A stretch of DNA of 64,000 nucleotides from Sphingopyxis chilensis (GCF_035930445.1 NZ_CP142394.1:91001-155000); one strand, 5' to 3'. Shown: positions 8,593 through 16,807, counted from the first letter of the stretch. Numbers and translations: made by a program. The notes: generated from the letters alone by a model not told the origin.

Positions 8593-9375
8593 TCAGTTGA
8601 GCGCCACGAACCGCGCCATGTCGTCGCGCGTCAAATATCGCACGTCGTCGAACGGCGTCGCGTTGGTCAGCGCATAAAAGGCCCGCGCCTTCGCGGCATC
8701 CATTCCCATTTCGCGGTAAAGCGCGAGATATTCGGCGTGGACCGGGTCGCTTGCCGGATAGTCGTTCGCCTCACGCCCATATTCGTCGGCCCAGCTATGC
8801 ACGCCGAATTCGGCGTCGGGCGCGGCGCGGCGCGTGACGCCGGCCAGCCACAGTTCGACCGCGCCCGACCGGATCGACCCGCCCGCGGGCACGACCGTTT
8901 CCATGCCCTGGCGCCGGATCGCCCGCGCAAGGATCAGATTGGCGTCCTCGTCGAGGCTGCCGGGGCAATCGACCATCTCGAGCCGCCTCAGCCCCGGAAA
9001 GGCCGCGAGCATCGCCGCGAACTGGCGCGGGGTCGCCGAGGTGACGTCGCCCGCCATGCGGACCGTCGCCCCGTCGATCACAGCGAAAGGCCCGAAGCGC
9101 GCTTTCGCATGGCCGAGCGTTGCGAGACTGGCCGCGGGCGCATAGCGCCGCGCCGCTGCAAGCTCCGCATCCTCGACCAGCGCCTCGTCATCGAGCAGCG
9201 CCATATCCTCGTCGATATAGTCTGCGCCCTCTTCGTCGCCGGCATCCTCATAGGTCCACGTCACCGTCGTCGTCGTGATCGTCACAAGCTGCTGCGCCTG
9301 CGCCGGCGCGAACGCCAGCACCGACGCCAAGGCGGCGACGATCAGCGTGCGAAGGAAGGCGGACGGCGAGATCAT
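8593..9375 (-). CDS. Exported ClpP/crotonase-like protein (COG3904-like)
   Basis: This 260-residue protein has a signal peptide (ends APAQAQ) followed by an acidic Asp/Glu-rich segment at about 38-70. The C-terminal half resembles periplasmic proteins with a ClpP/crotonase fold: LILARAIRRQGMETVVPAGG followed by a helix and then RRAAPDAEFGVHSW. In most relatives the nucleophile region reads like CASSCA; here it reads SIRSGAVELW, so the Ser is shifted and the flanking Cys residues are absent. Activity is therefore uncertain. It stands alone, 79 bp beyond the end of the glutathione transferase gene upstream. The ATG at 9375 opens the signal peptide. Confidence 0.72.
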   Translation of the reverse strand: MISPSAFLRTLIVAALASVLAFAPAQAQQLVTITTTTVTWTYEDAGDEEGADYIDEDMALLDDEALVEDAELAAARRYAPAASLATLGHAKARFGPFAVIDGATVRMAGDVTSATPRQFAAMLAAFPGLRRLEMVDCPGSLDEDANLILARAIRRQGMETVVPAGGSIRSGAVELWLAGVTRRAAPDAEFGVHSWADEYGREANDYPASDPVHAEYLALYREMGMDAAKARAFYALTNATPFDDVRYLTRDDMARFVALN

Positions 9376-9454
9376 GCGTCCGCCTTCGCGCGGGCGCGAT
9401 GATCAAAGGACCAACAGGCAGCGTCAGCGCGCCGTTAACCCCGTTTCGGGACGC

Positions 9455-10108
9455 TCAATCGCGATCGGGCGCACCGAGCGGGAAATAGGCGCGATACGGC
9501 CGCGCCTCCTCGACGCAGCGCGCGACCGCCGGATGCGCGAGCAATCGGGCGCGATAGGCGCGCAGATTCTCGCAGCCTTCCGGGATGGGATGAACCCAGT
9601 CGGCGTAGAACAGCGACGGGGCCGCTGCGCAGTCGGCCAGCGTGAAGCCATGCGGCGTCGCCCAGCCGCCGCCCGCCAGCTCCTTGTCGAGCCAGCCATA
9701 GACGGTATCGAGCGCCGCCTTCGACTGGTCGACGATCATCGGCACATGATGGTCGGGCCCGCGGATCGCGTCGGCGACCACCGCCTGCATCCGGCCCATC
9801 ACATGATTGTCGAAGATGCGGTCGAACAGCCGCACCTTCAGCGCCGCCTCGAAATCGGTGGGGATCATCCGCGGCTCGGACACCAGATGGTCGAGATATT
9901 CGATGATGATCGACGATTCGAACCAGGGCACGCCATCGTGGACGAGCAGCGGGAACTGCCCCACCGGCCAATGCGCCTTCAGCTCGGGCATATGGCCGGG
10001 GAACGCCGGGTCGACCGAACGATAGTCGAATTCGATCCCCTTCTCGTAAAGCGCGATCAGCGCCTTCCACGTATAGGAGGAAAAGGGGTGTCCGTAGAAG
10101 ATCAGCAT
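9455..10108 (-). CDS. Glutathione S-transferase family protein
   Basis: This 217-residue protein has the two-domain GST layout. The N-terminal thioredoxin-like domain begins MLIFYGHPFSSYTWKALIAL, and the glutathione-site turn WPVGQFPLLVHDG with the ESSIIIEYLD segment follows at about 48-73. An all-helical C-terminal domain makes up the rest. GSTs conjugate glutathione to electrophiles or reduce peroxides. The ATG at 10108 is preferred over one 30 bp upstream because GGAAGG lies 7 bases before it. It is the last gene of the tight minus-strand run that begins with tetR, only 19 bp after the PhnB-like gene. The substrate is unknown. Confidence 0.88.
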   Translation of the reverse strand: MLIFYGHPFSSYTWKALIALYEKGIEFDYRSVDPAFPGHMPELKAHWPVGQFPLLVHDGVPWFESSIIIEYLDHLVSEPRMIPTDFEAALKVRLFDRIFDNHVMGRMQAVVADAIRGPDHHVPMIVDQSKAALDTVYGWLDKELAGGGWATPHGFTLADCAAAPSLFYADWVHPIPEGCENLRAYRARLLAHPAVARCVEEARPYRAYFPLGAPDRD

Positions 10109-10127
10109 CGATTGCCTTCCCTGCGCG

Positions 10128-10634
10128 TCAGCCGGCACCGACGGCTTCGCCTTTCAGCGCCGCCTCGATCTTTGCGATGTCGATCTTCTTCATCGTCATC
10201 ATCGCGTCCATCGCGCGCTTGGCTGCGGCGCGGTCCGGGTCGGTCATCGCGCGCGTCAGCGCGCGCGGGGTGATCTGCCAATTGACCCCCCATTTGTCCT
10301 TGCACCAGCCGCACATGCTTTCCTCGCCGCCATTACCCACGATCGCGTTCCAGTAGCGGTCGGTCTCTTCCTGCGTGTCGGTGTTGATCACGATCGAAAA
10401 GGCTTCGTCCTGCCGGAATGCCGGCCCGCCGTTGATCGCGATGAAGGGGATGCCCATCACGGTGAATTCGACCGTCAGTACATCGCCTTCCTTGCCGTCG
10501 GGATAGTCGCTCGGCGAGCGGGTGGCGGCGATGAATTCGCTGTCCGGAAAGGTCGCGGCATAGAATTTCGCCGCCGCCTCGGCGTCATGGTCGTACCACA
10601 GGCACATCGTCACCGGTTCGCTACCGTTGCTCAT
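10128..10634 (-). CDS. VOC-family PhnB-like protein (3-demethylubiquinone methyltransferase-like domain)
   Basis: This 168-residue single-domain protein has the glyoxalase/VOC fold of the PhnB / PF06983 type. Diagnostic stretches are MCLWYDHDAEAAAKFYAATF at the N-terminus and ETDRYWNAIV...MCGWCKDKWGVNWQITP in the second half. The historical methyltransferase name for this family is misleading, since no methyltransferase motif is present. It is a tandem paralogue of the next gene upstream. The function within the cassette is probably metal- or substrate-binding detoxification, but that is inference. The spacing to neighbours is 19-25 bp, with a Shine-Dalgarno in each gap. Confidence 0.85.
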   Translation of the reverse strand: MSNGSEPVTMCLWYDHDAEAAAKFYAATFPDSEFIAATRSPSDYPDGKEGDVLTVEFTVMGIPFIAINGGPAFRQDEAFSIVINTDTQEETDRYWNAIVGNGGEESMCGWCKDKWGVNWQITPRALTRAMTDPDRAAAKRAMDAMMTMKKIDIAKIEAALKGEAVGAG

Positions 10635-10659
10635 GATCCGTCTCCTTTGCTCGCGGCGC

Positions 10660-11154
10660 TCAGGCCACCGGTTCGCCGCGCACCGCGGCCTCGATCGTCG
10701 CGATGTCGATCTTCTTCATCCCCATCATCGCCTCGAACGCGCGCTTGGCCGCGGCGCGGTCGCTGCCGGTTGTCGCGTCGAGCAGCGCGCGCGGGGTGAT
10801 CTGCCACGACACGCCCCATTTGTCCTTGCACCAGCCGCACACGCTTTCCTGACCGCCATTGCCCACGATCGCGTTCCACAGCCGGTCGGTCTCCTCCTGC
10901 GTGTCGGTGTGGACCTGGAAGGAGAAGGCCTCGCTATGCTTGAAGATCGGCGGGCCGTTGAGCCCGACGCACGGCGTACCGAGCAGCGTGAACTCGACCG
11001 TCTGCACATCGCCCTCCTTGCCGCCCGGCGAATCCGCCGGCGCGCGGTTCACCGCGCCGACATGGCTGTCGGCAAAGGTCTTGGCATAAAAGGCCGCGGC
11101 CTCCTCGGCATCGCCTTCGTACCAGAGGCACAGGGTCATCGGGGTCTTCGTCAT
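10660..11154 (-). CDS. VOC-family PhnB-like protein, tandem paralogue
   Basis: This 164-residue PhnB-like VOC protein is closely related to the gene just downstream. Both share the segments WNAIVGNGG, CGWCKDKWGV, WQITPRAL and the tail motif MMxMKKIDIA. The best explanation is a local tandem duplication, with divergence concentrated in the N-terminal half (for example RSPSDYPDGKEGD against RAPADSPGGKEGD). The ATG at 11154 is preceded by AGGAGAGAGACG, a Shine-Dalgarno type used repeatedly in this cluster. The substrate is unknown. Confidence 0.85.
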   Translation of the reverse strand: MTKTPMTLCLWYEGDAEEAAAFYAKTFADSHVGAVNRAPADSPGGKEGDVQTVEFTLLGTPCVGLNGPPIFKHSEAFSFQVHTDTQEETDRLWNAIVGNGGQESVCGWCKDKWGVSWQITPRALLDATTGSDRAAAKRAFEAMMGMKKIDIATIEAAVRGEPVA

Positions 11155-11183
11155 CGTCTCTCTCCTGAGTTTTCTTGGGGGGA

Positions 11184-11975
11184 TTATGCTTTGCGCGGGC
11201 CGACGAAGCCGATCGGCGCACCCTCGGGGTCGATCGCGTTCATCGCATATTCGCCGCCGGGGATTTCCATCGGTTCGTTGGTGATCGTGCCGCCGTTCGC
11301 GGCCACCGCATCGCGCGCCCGGTCGATATCATCGACGCCGATGTAGAAATTCCACACCGGTGCCGGATAGCCCTCCATCAACGGCATCACCGCGCCCAGC
11401 CCCACATCGCCGCGCTGGATGAAGCGATAGGCGCCAAGCTCGCCCATCGGCATCTCGCCTTCCTGGCGCCAGCTGAAATGCTTTTTGTAAAAGGCGATGG
11501 CGCCGTCGGGGTCGCTCGTCGCAAGCTCGTTCCAGCGCATATGCTGCGCCCGATCGACCGAAAACACGTCGCTTTCGCCGCCGCCCTCGGGCGGGATCGG
11601 GTCCATGATATAGAAGGGCGCGCCCTGCGGGTCGCTGACCATCGCGATGCGCCCGACGGGCAGGTCGGTCGCCGGCATGTGCACCGCGCCGCCATCGGCC
11701 TTGATCGCGTCGATCGCCTTGTCGACATCGGCGACATGCAGATAGCCGAGCCAGCCCGGCCGCGCCCCGCCCGCGATCATGTCGGCGTTCAGCGCCAGCA
11801 CCCCGCCGGCGTTGCCGCCGTCGGCGCGCCCGATCATCCGATAATCCATGTCGCCCGCCGCCGGATCGCGCTCCGGCGCGATCGTCCAGCCGACCACCGC
11901 GCCGTAAAAGCGCGCCGCGCCCGCCGGGTCGGGGGTCATCAGTTCGTACCAGATGAAGTTCGATGCGTCGTTCAT
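11184..11975 (-). CDS. VOC family protein with two glyoxalase-like modules
   Basis: This 263-residue protein has two tandem VOC modules. Module one begins NFIWYELMTPDPAGAARFYG; module two begins MRWNELATSDPDGAIAFYKK near residue 147. Each module ends with the DPxGAPxxxxxP pattern typical of bleomycin-resistance/glyoxalase-like proteins (DPQGAPFYIMDP and DPEGAPIGFVGP). Such double-module proteins bind small hydrophobic or oxidised molecules; the reaction here is unknown. It sits 24 bp downstream of the DUF899 gene and 29 bp upstream of the PhnB pair, consistent with co-transcription. Confidence 0.85.
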   Translation of the reverse strand: MNDASNFIWYELMTPDPAGAARFYGAVVGWTIAPERDPAAGDMDYRMIGRADGGNAGGVLALNADMIAGGARPGWLGYLHVADVDKAIDAIKADGGAVHMPATDLPVGRIAMVSDPQGAPFYIMDPIPPEGGGESDVFSVDRAQHMRWNELATSDPDGAIAFYKKHFSWRQEGEMPMGELGAYRFIQRGDVGLGAVMPLMEGYPAPVWNFYIGVDDIDRARDAVAANGGTITNEPMEIPGGEYAMNAIDPEGAPIGFVGPRKA

Positions 11976-11999
11976 CGTCTCTCTCCTCGATCTTGATCG

Positions 12000-12716
12000 T
12001 CAGTAAGTCAGGCTCGGGAACCAGTCGCCGCGTCCTTCGGGCGTCATGTCGAGCAGCCCCCACAGCGGATCGACCAGGTCGCCCGCGCGGTGGTGCTGGC
12101 CGGGATCCTCGGGCGCATAGGCCATCTCGCTCGCCCAGACGTGGCGGATGACACCGCCATCGCGGTGAAAGACGTTGAAGATCGTCTCGTCCCAATTTTC
12201 GCCCGGCTTCATGCCATGCTCGGCGCGCTTGGCGTCGCTCAGCTTCGAAGTGTCGCCGAAATAGTCGGCCGAATAACGCCCATCGACATCGGACAGGAAG
12301 ACAAGGTGCGGCCAGCGCCGGTCCTTCGCCCAGGCTTCGAGCCGCGCGATCGGCGATTTCGCCACGACATAGAGCGGCGCCCGTTGCCCGACATGGCGCA
12401 CGCTGCCGTCGATCGCGTCGAGCATATGCGTGCAGCCGTTGCACGGCTTGTCGCGCTCGGGTCCGAACATGAAGCTTTGCAGGATGATGCTCGGCTTGCT
12501 GTCGAACAGCGCGGAGAGCGTCACCCGCTCGGGCCGCTGATCGGCGCCGATCCGCTCGAAACCATAATCCTCGGGCACTTCGCCGCCGGGCGGCAGCGCG
12601 CGGCGTTTCGCCGCCACCGCCTCGATCTGCCGGCGCAGCGCGATCTCGTCGGCAAGCAACTCGGCGCGCGCCGCGCGATATTCCGGGCTCTCGTTCGGGA
12701 AGGACAGATGTTGCAT
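12000..12716 (-). CDS. DUF899 thioredoxin-like protein
   Basis: This 238-residue protein has the DUF899 pattern. A helical N-terminus is followed by a thioredoxin-like core holding PCNGCTHMLD, with a CxxC pair at Cys92 and Cys95. Further downstream come SDVDGRYSADYFGD and a conserved NVFHRDGG stretch. DUF899 proteins are AhpC/peroxiredoxin-related by fold but have no proven reaction. The start at 12716 is chosen over frames extending upstream to 12797 because family similarity begins at MQHLSFPNES and GAAAGGA precedes it. It is a member of the TetR-headed cluster. Confidence 0.83.
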   Translation of the reverse strand: MQHLSFPNESPEYRAARAELLADEIALRRQIEAVAAKRRALPPGGEVPEDYGFERIGADQRPERVTLSALFDSKPSIILQSFMFGPERDKPCNGCTHMLDAIDGSVRHVGQRAPLYVVAKSPIARLEAWAKDRRWPHLVFLSDVDGRYSADYFGDTSKLSDAKRAEHGMKPGENWDETIFNVFHRDGGVIRHVWASEMAYAPEDPGQHHRAGDLVDPLWGLLDMTPEGRGDWFPSLTY

Positions 12717-12786
12717 GTCTTTTCCTTTCATTCCGGGGAGGGGGTGGCGTTGATATCGAGCATCTCGACGCGCTCGACGCTTCTGC

Positions 12787-13344
12787 TCACCCTGCATATC
12801 CCTTCGTCGTTTCGATCGGCGGGGCGCGAAAGCCCATCGCCGCCCATGCCGTCAGCAGCCGCCACATGAATTTGCCCGACGGCGTGCGGTAATTGGGGAT
12901 GTCGCCCGGCAATTCGGTGCCGTCCGGCCGGTCACCGACGATCGTCCGCATTTCGGCCGCCGGCCGCTCTTCTGCGGCGATGCGGTCCGAATAGACGCTG
13001 AGCCAATGCCCCTTGGTGAATTCGAGCGCGATCGGCGCGTGACAGCATCGCGCGACAAAGCGCCGCGTGGGCGACTCGGGGGTCAGCCGATGCTCGTCGA
13101 GCCGGTCAGATCCCGACAGCCATTCGATCCGGTCCTTGCGCATCAGGACATAGGGCGTGCCGCCATCGGCGCCGACGACCTCCGGCGCGCCGGGCACGGC
13201 CGCGAAACGCCGGCCCGCTTGCTGGCAGCTCTGGCAGTAACAGGTCGCCGCAACGATCGGCTTGCCGCTCAGCTCCAGCGTCACCGCGCCGCACCGGCAC
13301 GATGCGGTGCGCTTGATATCGCGATCGTCGGTCCCGGCCGTCAC
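12787..13344 (-). CDS. GFA-family (glutathione-dependent formaldehyde-activating-like) zinc protein
   Basis: This 185-residue protein has the cysteine ladder of the GFA / Mss4-like fold: CRCG at 16-19, CYCQSC at 35-40 and the pair CC at 100-101. These bind structural and catalytic zinc in family members. GFA proteins are associated with glutathione adducts of formaldehyde, although catalysis is disputed for the type protein. The start codon overlaps the end of the upstream glutathione transferase gene by 4 bp (ATGA), so the two are translationally coupled. That coupling supports a glutathione-linked role. Confidence 0.82.
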   Translation of the reverse strand: MTAGTDDRDIKRTASCRCGAVTLELSGKPIVAATCYCQSCQQAGRRFAAVPGAPEVVGADGGTPYVLMRKDRIEWLSGSDRLDEHRLTPESPTRRFVARCCHAPIALEFTKGHWLSVYSDRIAAEERPAAEMRTIVGDRPDGTELPGDIPNYRTPSGKFMWRLLTAWAAMGFRAPPIETTKGYAG

Positions 13345-13985
13345 GCCGATGCCTCCAGCGCGGCCATCGCCTCGGCGATCCTCACCGGCGCCTTGGGGCG
13401 CGCGTACATCGCATCCAGATAGGCGCGGAGCGCGGGGGCGTCGCCCAGCAGTCCTTCCTCCCGCGCCCAGTCGAGGGTGAAGGCGGCGTTGAAATCGGCC
13501 ACCGTGACCTGCTCGCCGACGACGAAGTCGCGCCCCTGCATATGCTGCTCGAACACCGCGACCATGCGCTCGCCGTCGCGCTTCGCCAGCGCGATTTCGT
13601 CGTCCGATTTCTCGTCCGCCGCATAGAGGAAGCTATGCAGCGCGATCCGCCACAGCGGTGCTTCGATCTCGGTCATCAGGAAGAACAGCCAGTGATACAT
13701 CAGGCCGCGGCCTTCCGGTGCATCGGGGATCAGCCCGCCGCCCGGGAAGCGGTCGCCATATTTGTCGGCGAGATAGAGCTGGATCGCGGCGGACTCGCTC
13801 ACCACCAGGTCGCCGTCGACCAGCACCGGCAGCTTTGCCGCCGGGTTGAGCGCGAGGAACTCGGGCGTCCGCTGCTCGCCGGCGCCCAGATCGACCGGGA
13901 TCATTTCATGCGGCAGGTCGAGCTCGTTCAGCAGCCACAGCGCGCGCAGCGCGCGGGTGGGGGGCGTGCCATAAAGTTTGATCAT
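13341..13985 (-). CDS. Glutathione S-transferase family protein
   Basis: This 214-residue GST begins MIKLYGTPPTRALRALWLL. Its N-terminal thioredoxin-like domain has NPAAKLPVLVDGDLVVSESAAIQLYL, including the cis-Pro (KLPVL) and the Ser-bearing SES turn that binds the glutathione glutamyl group. A helical C-terminal domain follows. An ATG in the same frame 162 bp upstream lies inside a palindromic repeat and is rejected; the start at 13985 begins the fold and has GGACGAC before it. It overlaps the GFA gene by 4 bp. It is preceded by a 158-bp gap, the largest in the cluster, filled by the repeat at 14005-14135. Confidence 0.87.
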   Translation of the reverse strand: MIKLYGTPPTRALRALWLLNELDLPHEMIPVDLGAGEQRTPEFLALNPAAKLPVLVDGDLVVSESAAIQLYLADKYGDRFPGGGLIPDAPEGRGLMYHWLFFLMTEIEAPLWRIALHSFLYAADEKSDDEIALAKRDGERMVAVFEQHMQGRDFVVGEQVTVADFNAAFTLDWAREEGLLGDAPALRAYLDAMYARPKAPVRIAEAMAALEASA

Positions 13986-14004
13986 CTTGTCGTCGTCCTT
14001 TCGC

Positions 14005-14135
14005 TCCTCCCTGTGGCGCAGCCATGGGGAGGTGGCAGCGGCGAAGCCGCTGACGGAGGGGCAATGGCGCGAGGTCGCGGCCCCTCCACCATCCTTCGGA
14101 TGGTCCGCCTCCCCACCGCTTCGCGGCAGGGAGGA
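14005..14135. repeat. Composite palindromic intergenic element
   Basis: Outer arms TCCTCCCTG (14005-14013) and CAGGGAGGA (14127-14135) are perfect inverted copies. Inside are smaller hairpins: GCAGCGGC-GAA-GCCGCTG near 14035-14051 and CCATCC-TTC-GGATGG near 14089-14103. The G+C-rich modules of GGAGG and CCTCC type are typical of dispersed sphingomonad repeats. The element sits inside the minus-strand cluster between the DUF1428 gene and a GST gene, where it could slow polymerase, stabilise mRNA or end part of the transcripts. Confidence 0.7.
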
Positions 14136-14143
14136 ACAGAGCA

Positions 14144-14863
14144 TCACGCCTCGACGATCGGCTCGAATCCGCCATAGATCATGCGCGCGCCGTCGAACGG
14201 GTTGGTCGCAGGATCATGCTTCATCCGCTCGTCGGTCATCATCTTTTCCCAGCCGGCGACCCGCGCTTCCTTGCTCGGCCATTCGACCCAGCTATAGACG
14301 ATGCTCTCGCCGTCCTTCTTGTGCGCGGCGCGGGCATAATCGGTGACCTTGCCGTCGGGGACATCGTCGCTCCACGCCTCGACGACGCGCGTCGCGCCAT
14401 AATCGATGAAAACGGCCGACATCTTCTGCGCCAGCTTGCGATAGGCTTCCTTGTTGCCGTCGGGGACGGGGACGATATAGCCGTCGGCATAGCCGAGCTT
14501 GCCTTCAGCGCGCTCGTCGACGATCGAATCGAAGCCACCATAGATCATCCGCATTCCATCGAACGGCATGGTTTCGCCCATATTCTTCATCCGCGGGTCG
14601 CTGCGCATCTTCGCGTTTGCGGCATCGCGCGTCGCCTTGTCGGGATATTCGAACCAGCTGAACACGACGGTTTCGTCGGGTTTCGCCTGCACTGCGCCCT
14701 TGAAGTCGTTCACCTTGCCGTCGGGGACGTCGTCGCCCCAGCATTCGACCATGCGCGTCACGCCGAATTCCTTGAACAGCGGCGCCGCGTCGGCCGCATG
14801 CTTGTAATAAACATCCTTGTTGGCGGTGGGCACCGCGGCGACAAATCCTTCTACATAGGTCAT
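14144..14863 (-). CDS. Duplicated DUF1428 protein (two fused ABM/dimeric barrel modules)
   Basis: This 239-residue protein is made of two DUF1428 modules in tandem: MTYVEGFVAAVPTANKDVYY (module 1) and LGYADGYIVPVPDGNKEAYR (module 2, from about residue 123). Each has the diagnostic DDVPDGKV stretch and ends FDGMRMIYGGF or FDGARMIYGGF. Most DUF1428 proteins are single modules of about 117 residues that dimerise in a ferredoxin-like barrel; here the dimer appears encoded as one chain. The function is unknown. It lies 32 bp downstream of a GST gene within the cluster. Confidence 0.88.
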   Translation of the reverse strand: MTYVEGFVAAVPTANKDVYYKHAADAAPLFKEFGVTRMVECWGDDVPDGKVNDFKGAVQAKPDETVVFSWFEYPDKATRDAANAKMRSDPRMKNMGETMPFDGMRMIYGGFDSIVDERAEGKLGYADGYIVPVPDGNKEAYRKLAQKMSAVFIDYGATRVVEAWSDDVPDGKVTDYARAAHKKDGESIVYSWVEWPSKEARVAGWEKMMTDERMKHDPATNPFDGARMIYGGFEPIVEA

Positions 14864-14895
14864 CTTCTCTCTCCTTCGGGGGGTTGGAGTCGTTT

Positions 14896-15567
14896 TCAGG
14901 CGGGCGGACCCGCCTCTTCGCTGAACGCGGCAAGCTGCGCCGCCAGCGCCTTCTGGAACGCCGGACGCGCGAGGCAGCGGTCGAGATAGGCCTGCAATCG
15001 CGGCTGCTCGGCGATCAGCCCGGCCTCGACGCCTTCGCGCAGCACGGTCGCCATCGCGATGTCGGCGACCGTGAAGTCATCGACCAGATATTGCTTGTCG
15101 CCCATCGCGTCGTTGAGGCGGCCCAGCCGGCCCTGGATGAACTCGATCAGGCTCGGGCGGCGCAGCTTCGCCCATTCCTCGTCTTTCGCGAACAGATCGA
15201 CATTGCCCAGCTCGAACAGCATCGGCTCGACGCTGTTATAGGCGGCGAACAACCAGGCGAGCGTGCTCGCGCGCGTCTGGGGATCGCGCGGCATCAGGCG
15301 CGCGTCCTTTTCCGCGAGGTGGAGCAGGATCGCGCCGCTTTCGAACAATCGCACGCCATTGTCGCACAGCACGGGGACCTGCCCCCACGGCTGGAACAGG
15401 AAATGGTCGGCGGGGCGGTTGATCGCGCTGATCAGATGTTCGGCATAATCGAGGCCGATTTCCTCGCACGCCCAGCGCGGGCGCAGGTCGCGGACATAGC
15501 CGCGCGCGAAGTCGGGAACCCAGTCGAAGGCGGTGACTTCAAGCTTGCTCTCGGGATTGACGGGCAT
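14896..15567 (-). CDS. Glutathione S-transferase family protein
   Basis: This 223-residue GST-fold protein is the third in the cluster. Its N-terminal domain includes NRPADHFLFQPWGQVPVLCDNG with the cis-Pro QVPVL, followed by LFESGAILLHLAEKD. The helical C-terminal domain has the typical VDDFTVADIAMATVL N-capping segment. The first 20 residues are extended compared with the two other GSTs. GAGGAG precedes the ATG at 15567, supporting this start even though it overlaps the upstream hydrolase gene by 29 bp. The substrate is unknown. Confidence 0.88.
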   Translation of the reverse strand: MPVNPESKLEVTAFDWVPDFARGYVRDLRPRWACEEIGLDYAEHLISAINRPADHFLFQPWGQVPVLCDNGVRLFESGAILLHLAEKDARLMPRDPQTRASTLAWLFAAYNSVEPMLFELGNVDLFAKDEEWAKLRRPSLIEFIQGRLGRLNDAMGDKQYLVDDFTVADIAMATVLREGVEAGLIAEQPRLQAYLDRCLARPAFQKALAAQLAAFSEEAGPPA

Positions 15568-16555
15568 GGGGAACTCCTCTCGCTTTTCTTGTGGGGGGGT
15601 AAAAGGACGGCGGCGGCGGCGCCTTGTCGTCGAGGAAGGGCACGACCATCGCCGTGATCGCCGGGATTTCGCCCATGATCCCGATGTGCGAGGTCGCGGG
15701 CAGGATCGCGAGGCGCGCCTTCGGCGCCGCGGTCAGGAAACCCTGCGTCGCGGCGGCGACGTCGCCGCCGCCGCGCAGCTTGAACAGGGCGATCGCATGG
15801 TCGAGCGTCACGCCGTCGGCGTCGCCGATGATCACCATCGTCTTGCCGGGGATTGCGCGGACGGCGGCGTCGGACCAGCCGAACGGTGTCGCGTCGAGCG
15901 ACTTGATGTTCGCGACGAGCGTCGGGAATTTGTCGGGCGCGGGCGACAGGCGCCGATATTCGGTGTCGATCGGGCTGCCCGCGAAGATGTCGGGGGTCAA
16001 TTTGGCGATGCCCGCCAGCACTTCGGGATACCAGCCTTCGAGGCGCGAGGTCGCCGACAGGATGACCTGCTTGCCGACCTTGTCGGGATGCCCGACCGCC
16101 AGCGCGACCGCGGTCGAACCGCCCATTGAATAGCCGAGCACGTCGGCCTTTGCGACGCCGAGCTTGTCGAGCACGGTGGCGGCATCGTCGGCCATGCGAT
16201 CATAGCTCAGCGGCGTGTCGACGCCGCCCGAACGGCCATGGCCGCGCGCATCGATCGCGATCACCGGCCGCGATGCGGCGAGCGGGTCGATCAGCGGTTT
16301 CATCGCGTCGGCGGACATGAAGGCGCCGTGCAGGATCAGCAGCGGAGTGCGGCCCGATGCAAGGTCGCCGTGCACCTGATAATGGATCGCGGCGCCGGCG
16401 ACATCGACATGCCCGCTTTGCCCGGCCCTCGCGGCCGGTTGGCTCGCGCCGGGGGTTTGCGCCGCCGCGGGCTGCGCCACGGCTGCGATCGTCGCCGCGA
16501 CCGCGATCATCGCGAAGGCGGAGGCAAGCGCGGGGAGGGGAGAGCGTCGGGTCAT
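15539..16555 (-). CDS. Exported alpha/beta hydrolase
   Basis: This 338-residue protein has an N-terminal signal peptide (ends QPAAAQ). It then has an alpha/beta-hydrolase fold with the oxyanion region LLILHGAF (73-80), IDARGHGRSG and the nucleophile elbow GYSMGGS with Ser143. Likely acid and base are the Asp in IIGDADG and the His in ATSHIGIMG. The C-terminal tail is Pro-rich and low in complexity, and its last codons overlap the next GST gene by 29 bp; it may be a recent read-through extension. Secretion separates it from the cytosolic GST enzymes of the same cluster. The substrate is unknown, probably an ester or lactone. Confidence 0.85.
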   Translation of the reverse strand: MTRRSPLPALASAFAMIAVAATIAAVAQPAAAQTPGASQPAARAGQSGHVDVAGAAIHYQVHGDLASGRTPLLILHGAFMSADAMKPLIDPLAASRPVIAIDARGHGRSGGVDTPLSYDRMADDAATVLDKLGVAKADVLGYSMGGSTAVALAVGHPDKVGKQVILSATSRLEGWYPEVLAGIAKLTPDIFAGSPIDTEYRRLSPAPDKFPTLVANIKSLDATPFGWSDAAVRAIPGKTMVIIGDADGVTLDHAIALFKLRGGGDVAAATQGFLTAAPKARLAILPATSHIGIMGEIPAITAMVVPFLDDKAPPPPSFYPPTRKARGVPHARQSREQA

Positions 16556-16585
16556 CGAATCATCCTCTTGTTGACTAGACGGCGC

Positions 16586-16804
16586 CTAGGCGCGTTTGCC
16601 TTTGAAATAGGCGACGAGGCCCATCGCGTGGCCGTGGCCGAGGTCGAAATCGGCGTTCAGCCAGTCGATGACCTGTCCCGCCTTCACCCCGGACGCGAGG
16701 CCTTTTTCGTCGGCGAGGCCCTTGTCGATCGCCAGCGCGTGGAGCGCGGCGGGCGACTGGCCCGTCTTGGCTTCGATATTGGTCATATAGGCCTGGAAAC
16801 TCAT
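16586..16804 (-). CDS. DUF4287 small protein
   Basis: This 72-residue protein begins MSFQAYMTNIEAKTGQSP and ends DLGHGHAMGLVAYFKGK, which together are the signature of DUF4287. The family is a small helical domain often found in stress-related or DUF5655-associated contexts, with no proven function. It is separated by 3 bp from the DoxX-like gene upstream and 30 bp from the hydrolase gene downstream, so it belongs to the same transcript. Confidence 0.82.
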   Translation of the reverse strand: MSFQAYMTNIEAKTGQSPAALHALAIDKGLADEKGLASGVKAGQVIDWLNADFDLGHGHAMGLVAYFKGKRA

Positions 16805-16807
16805 CGC

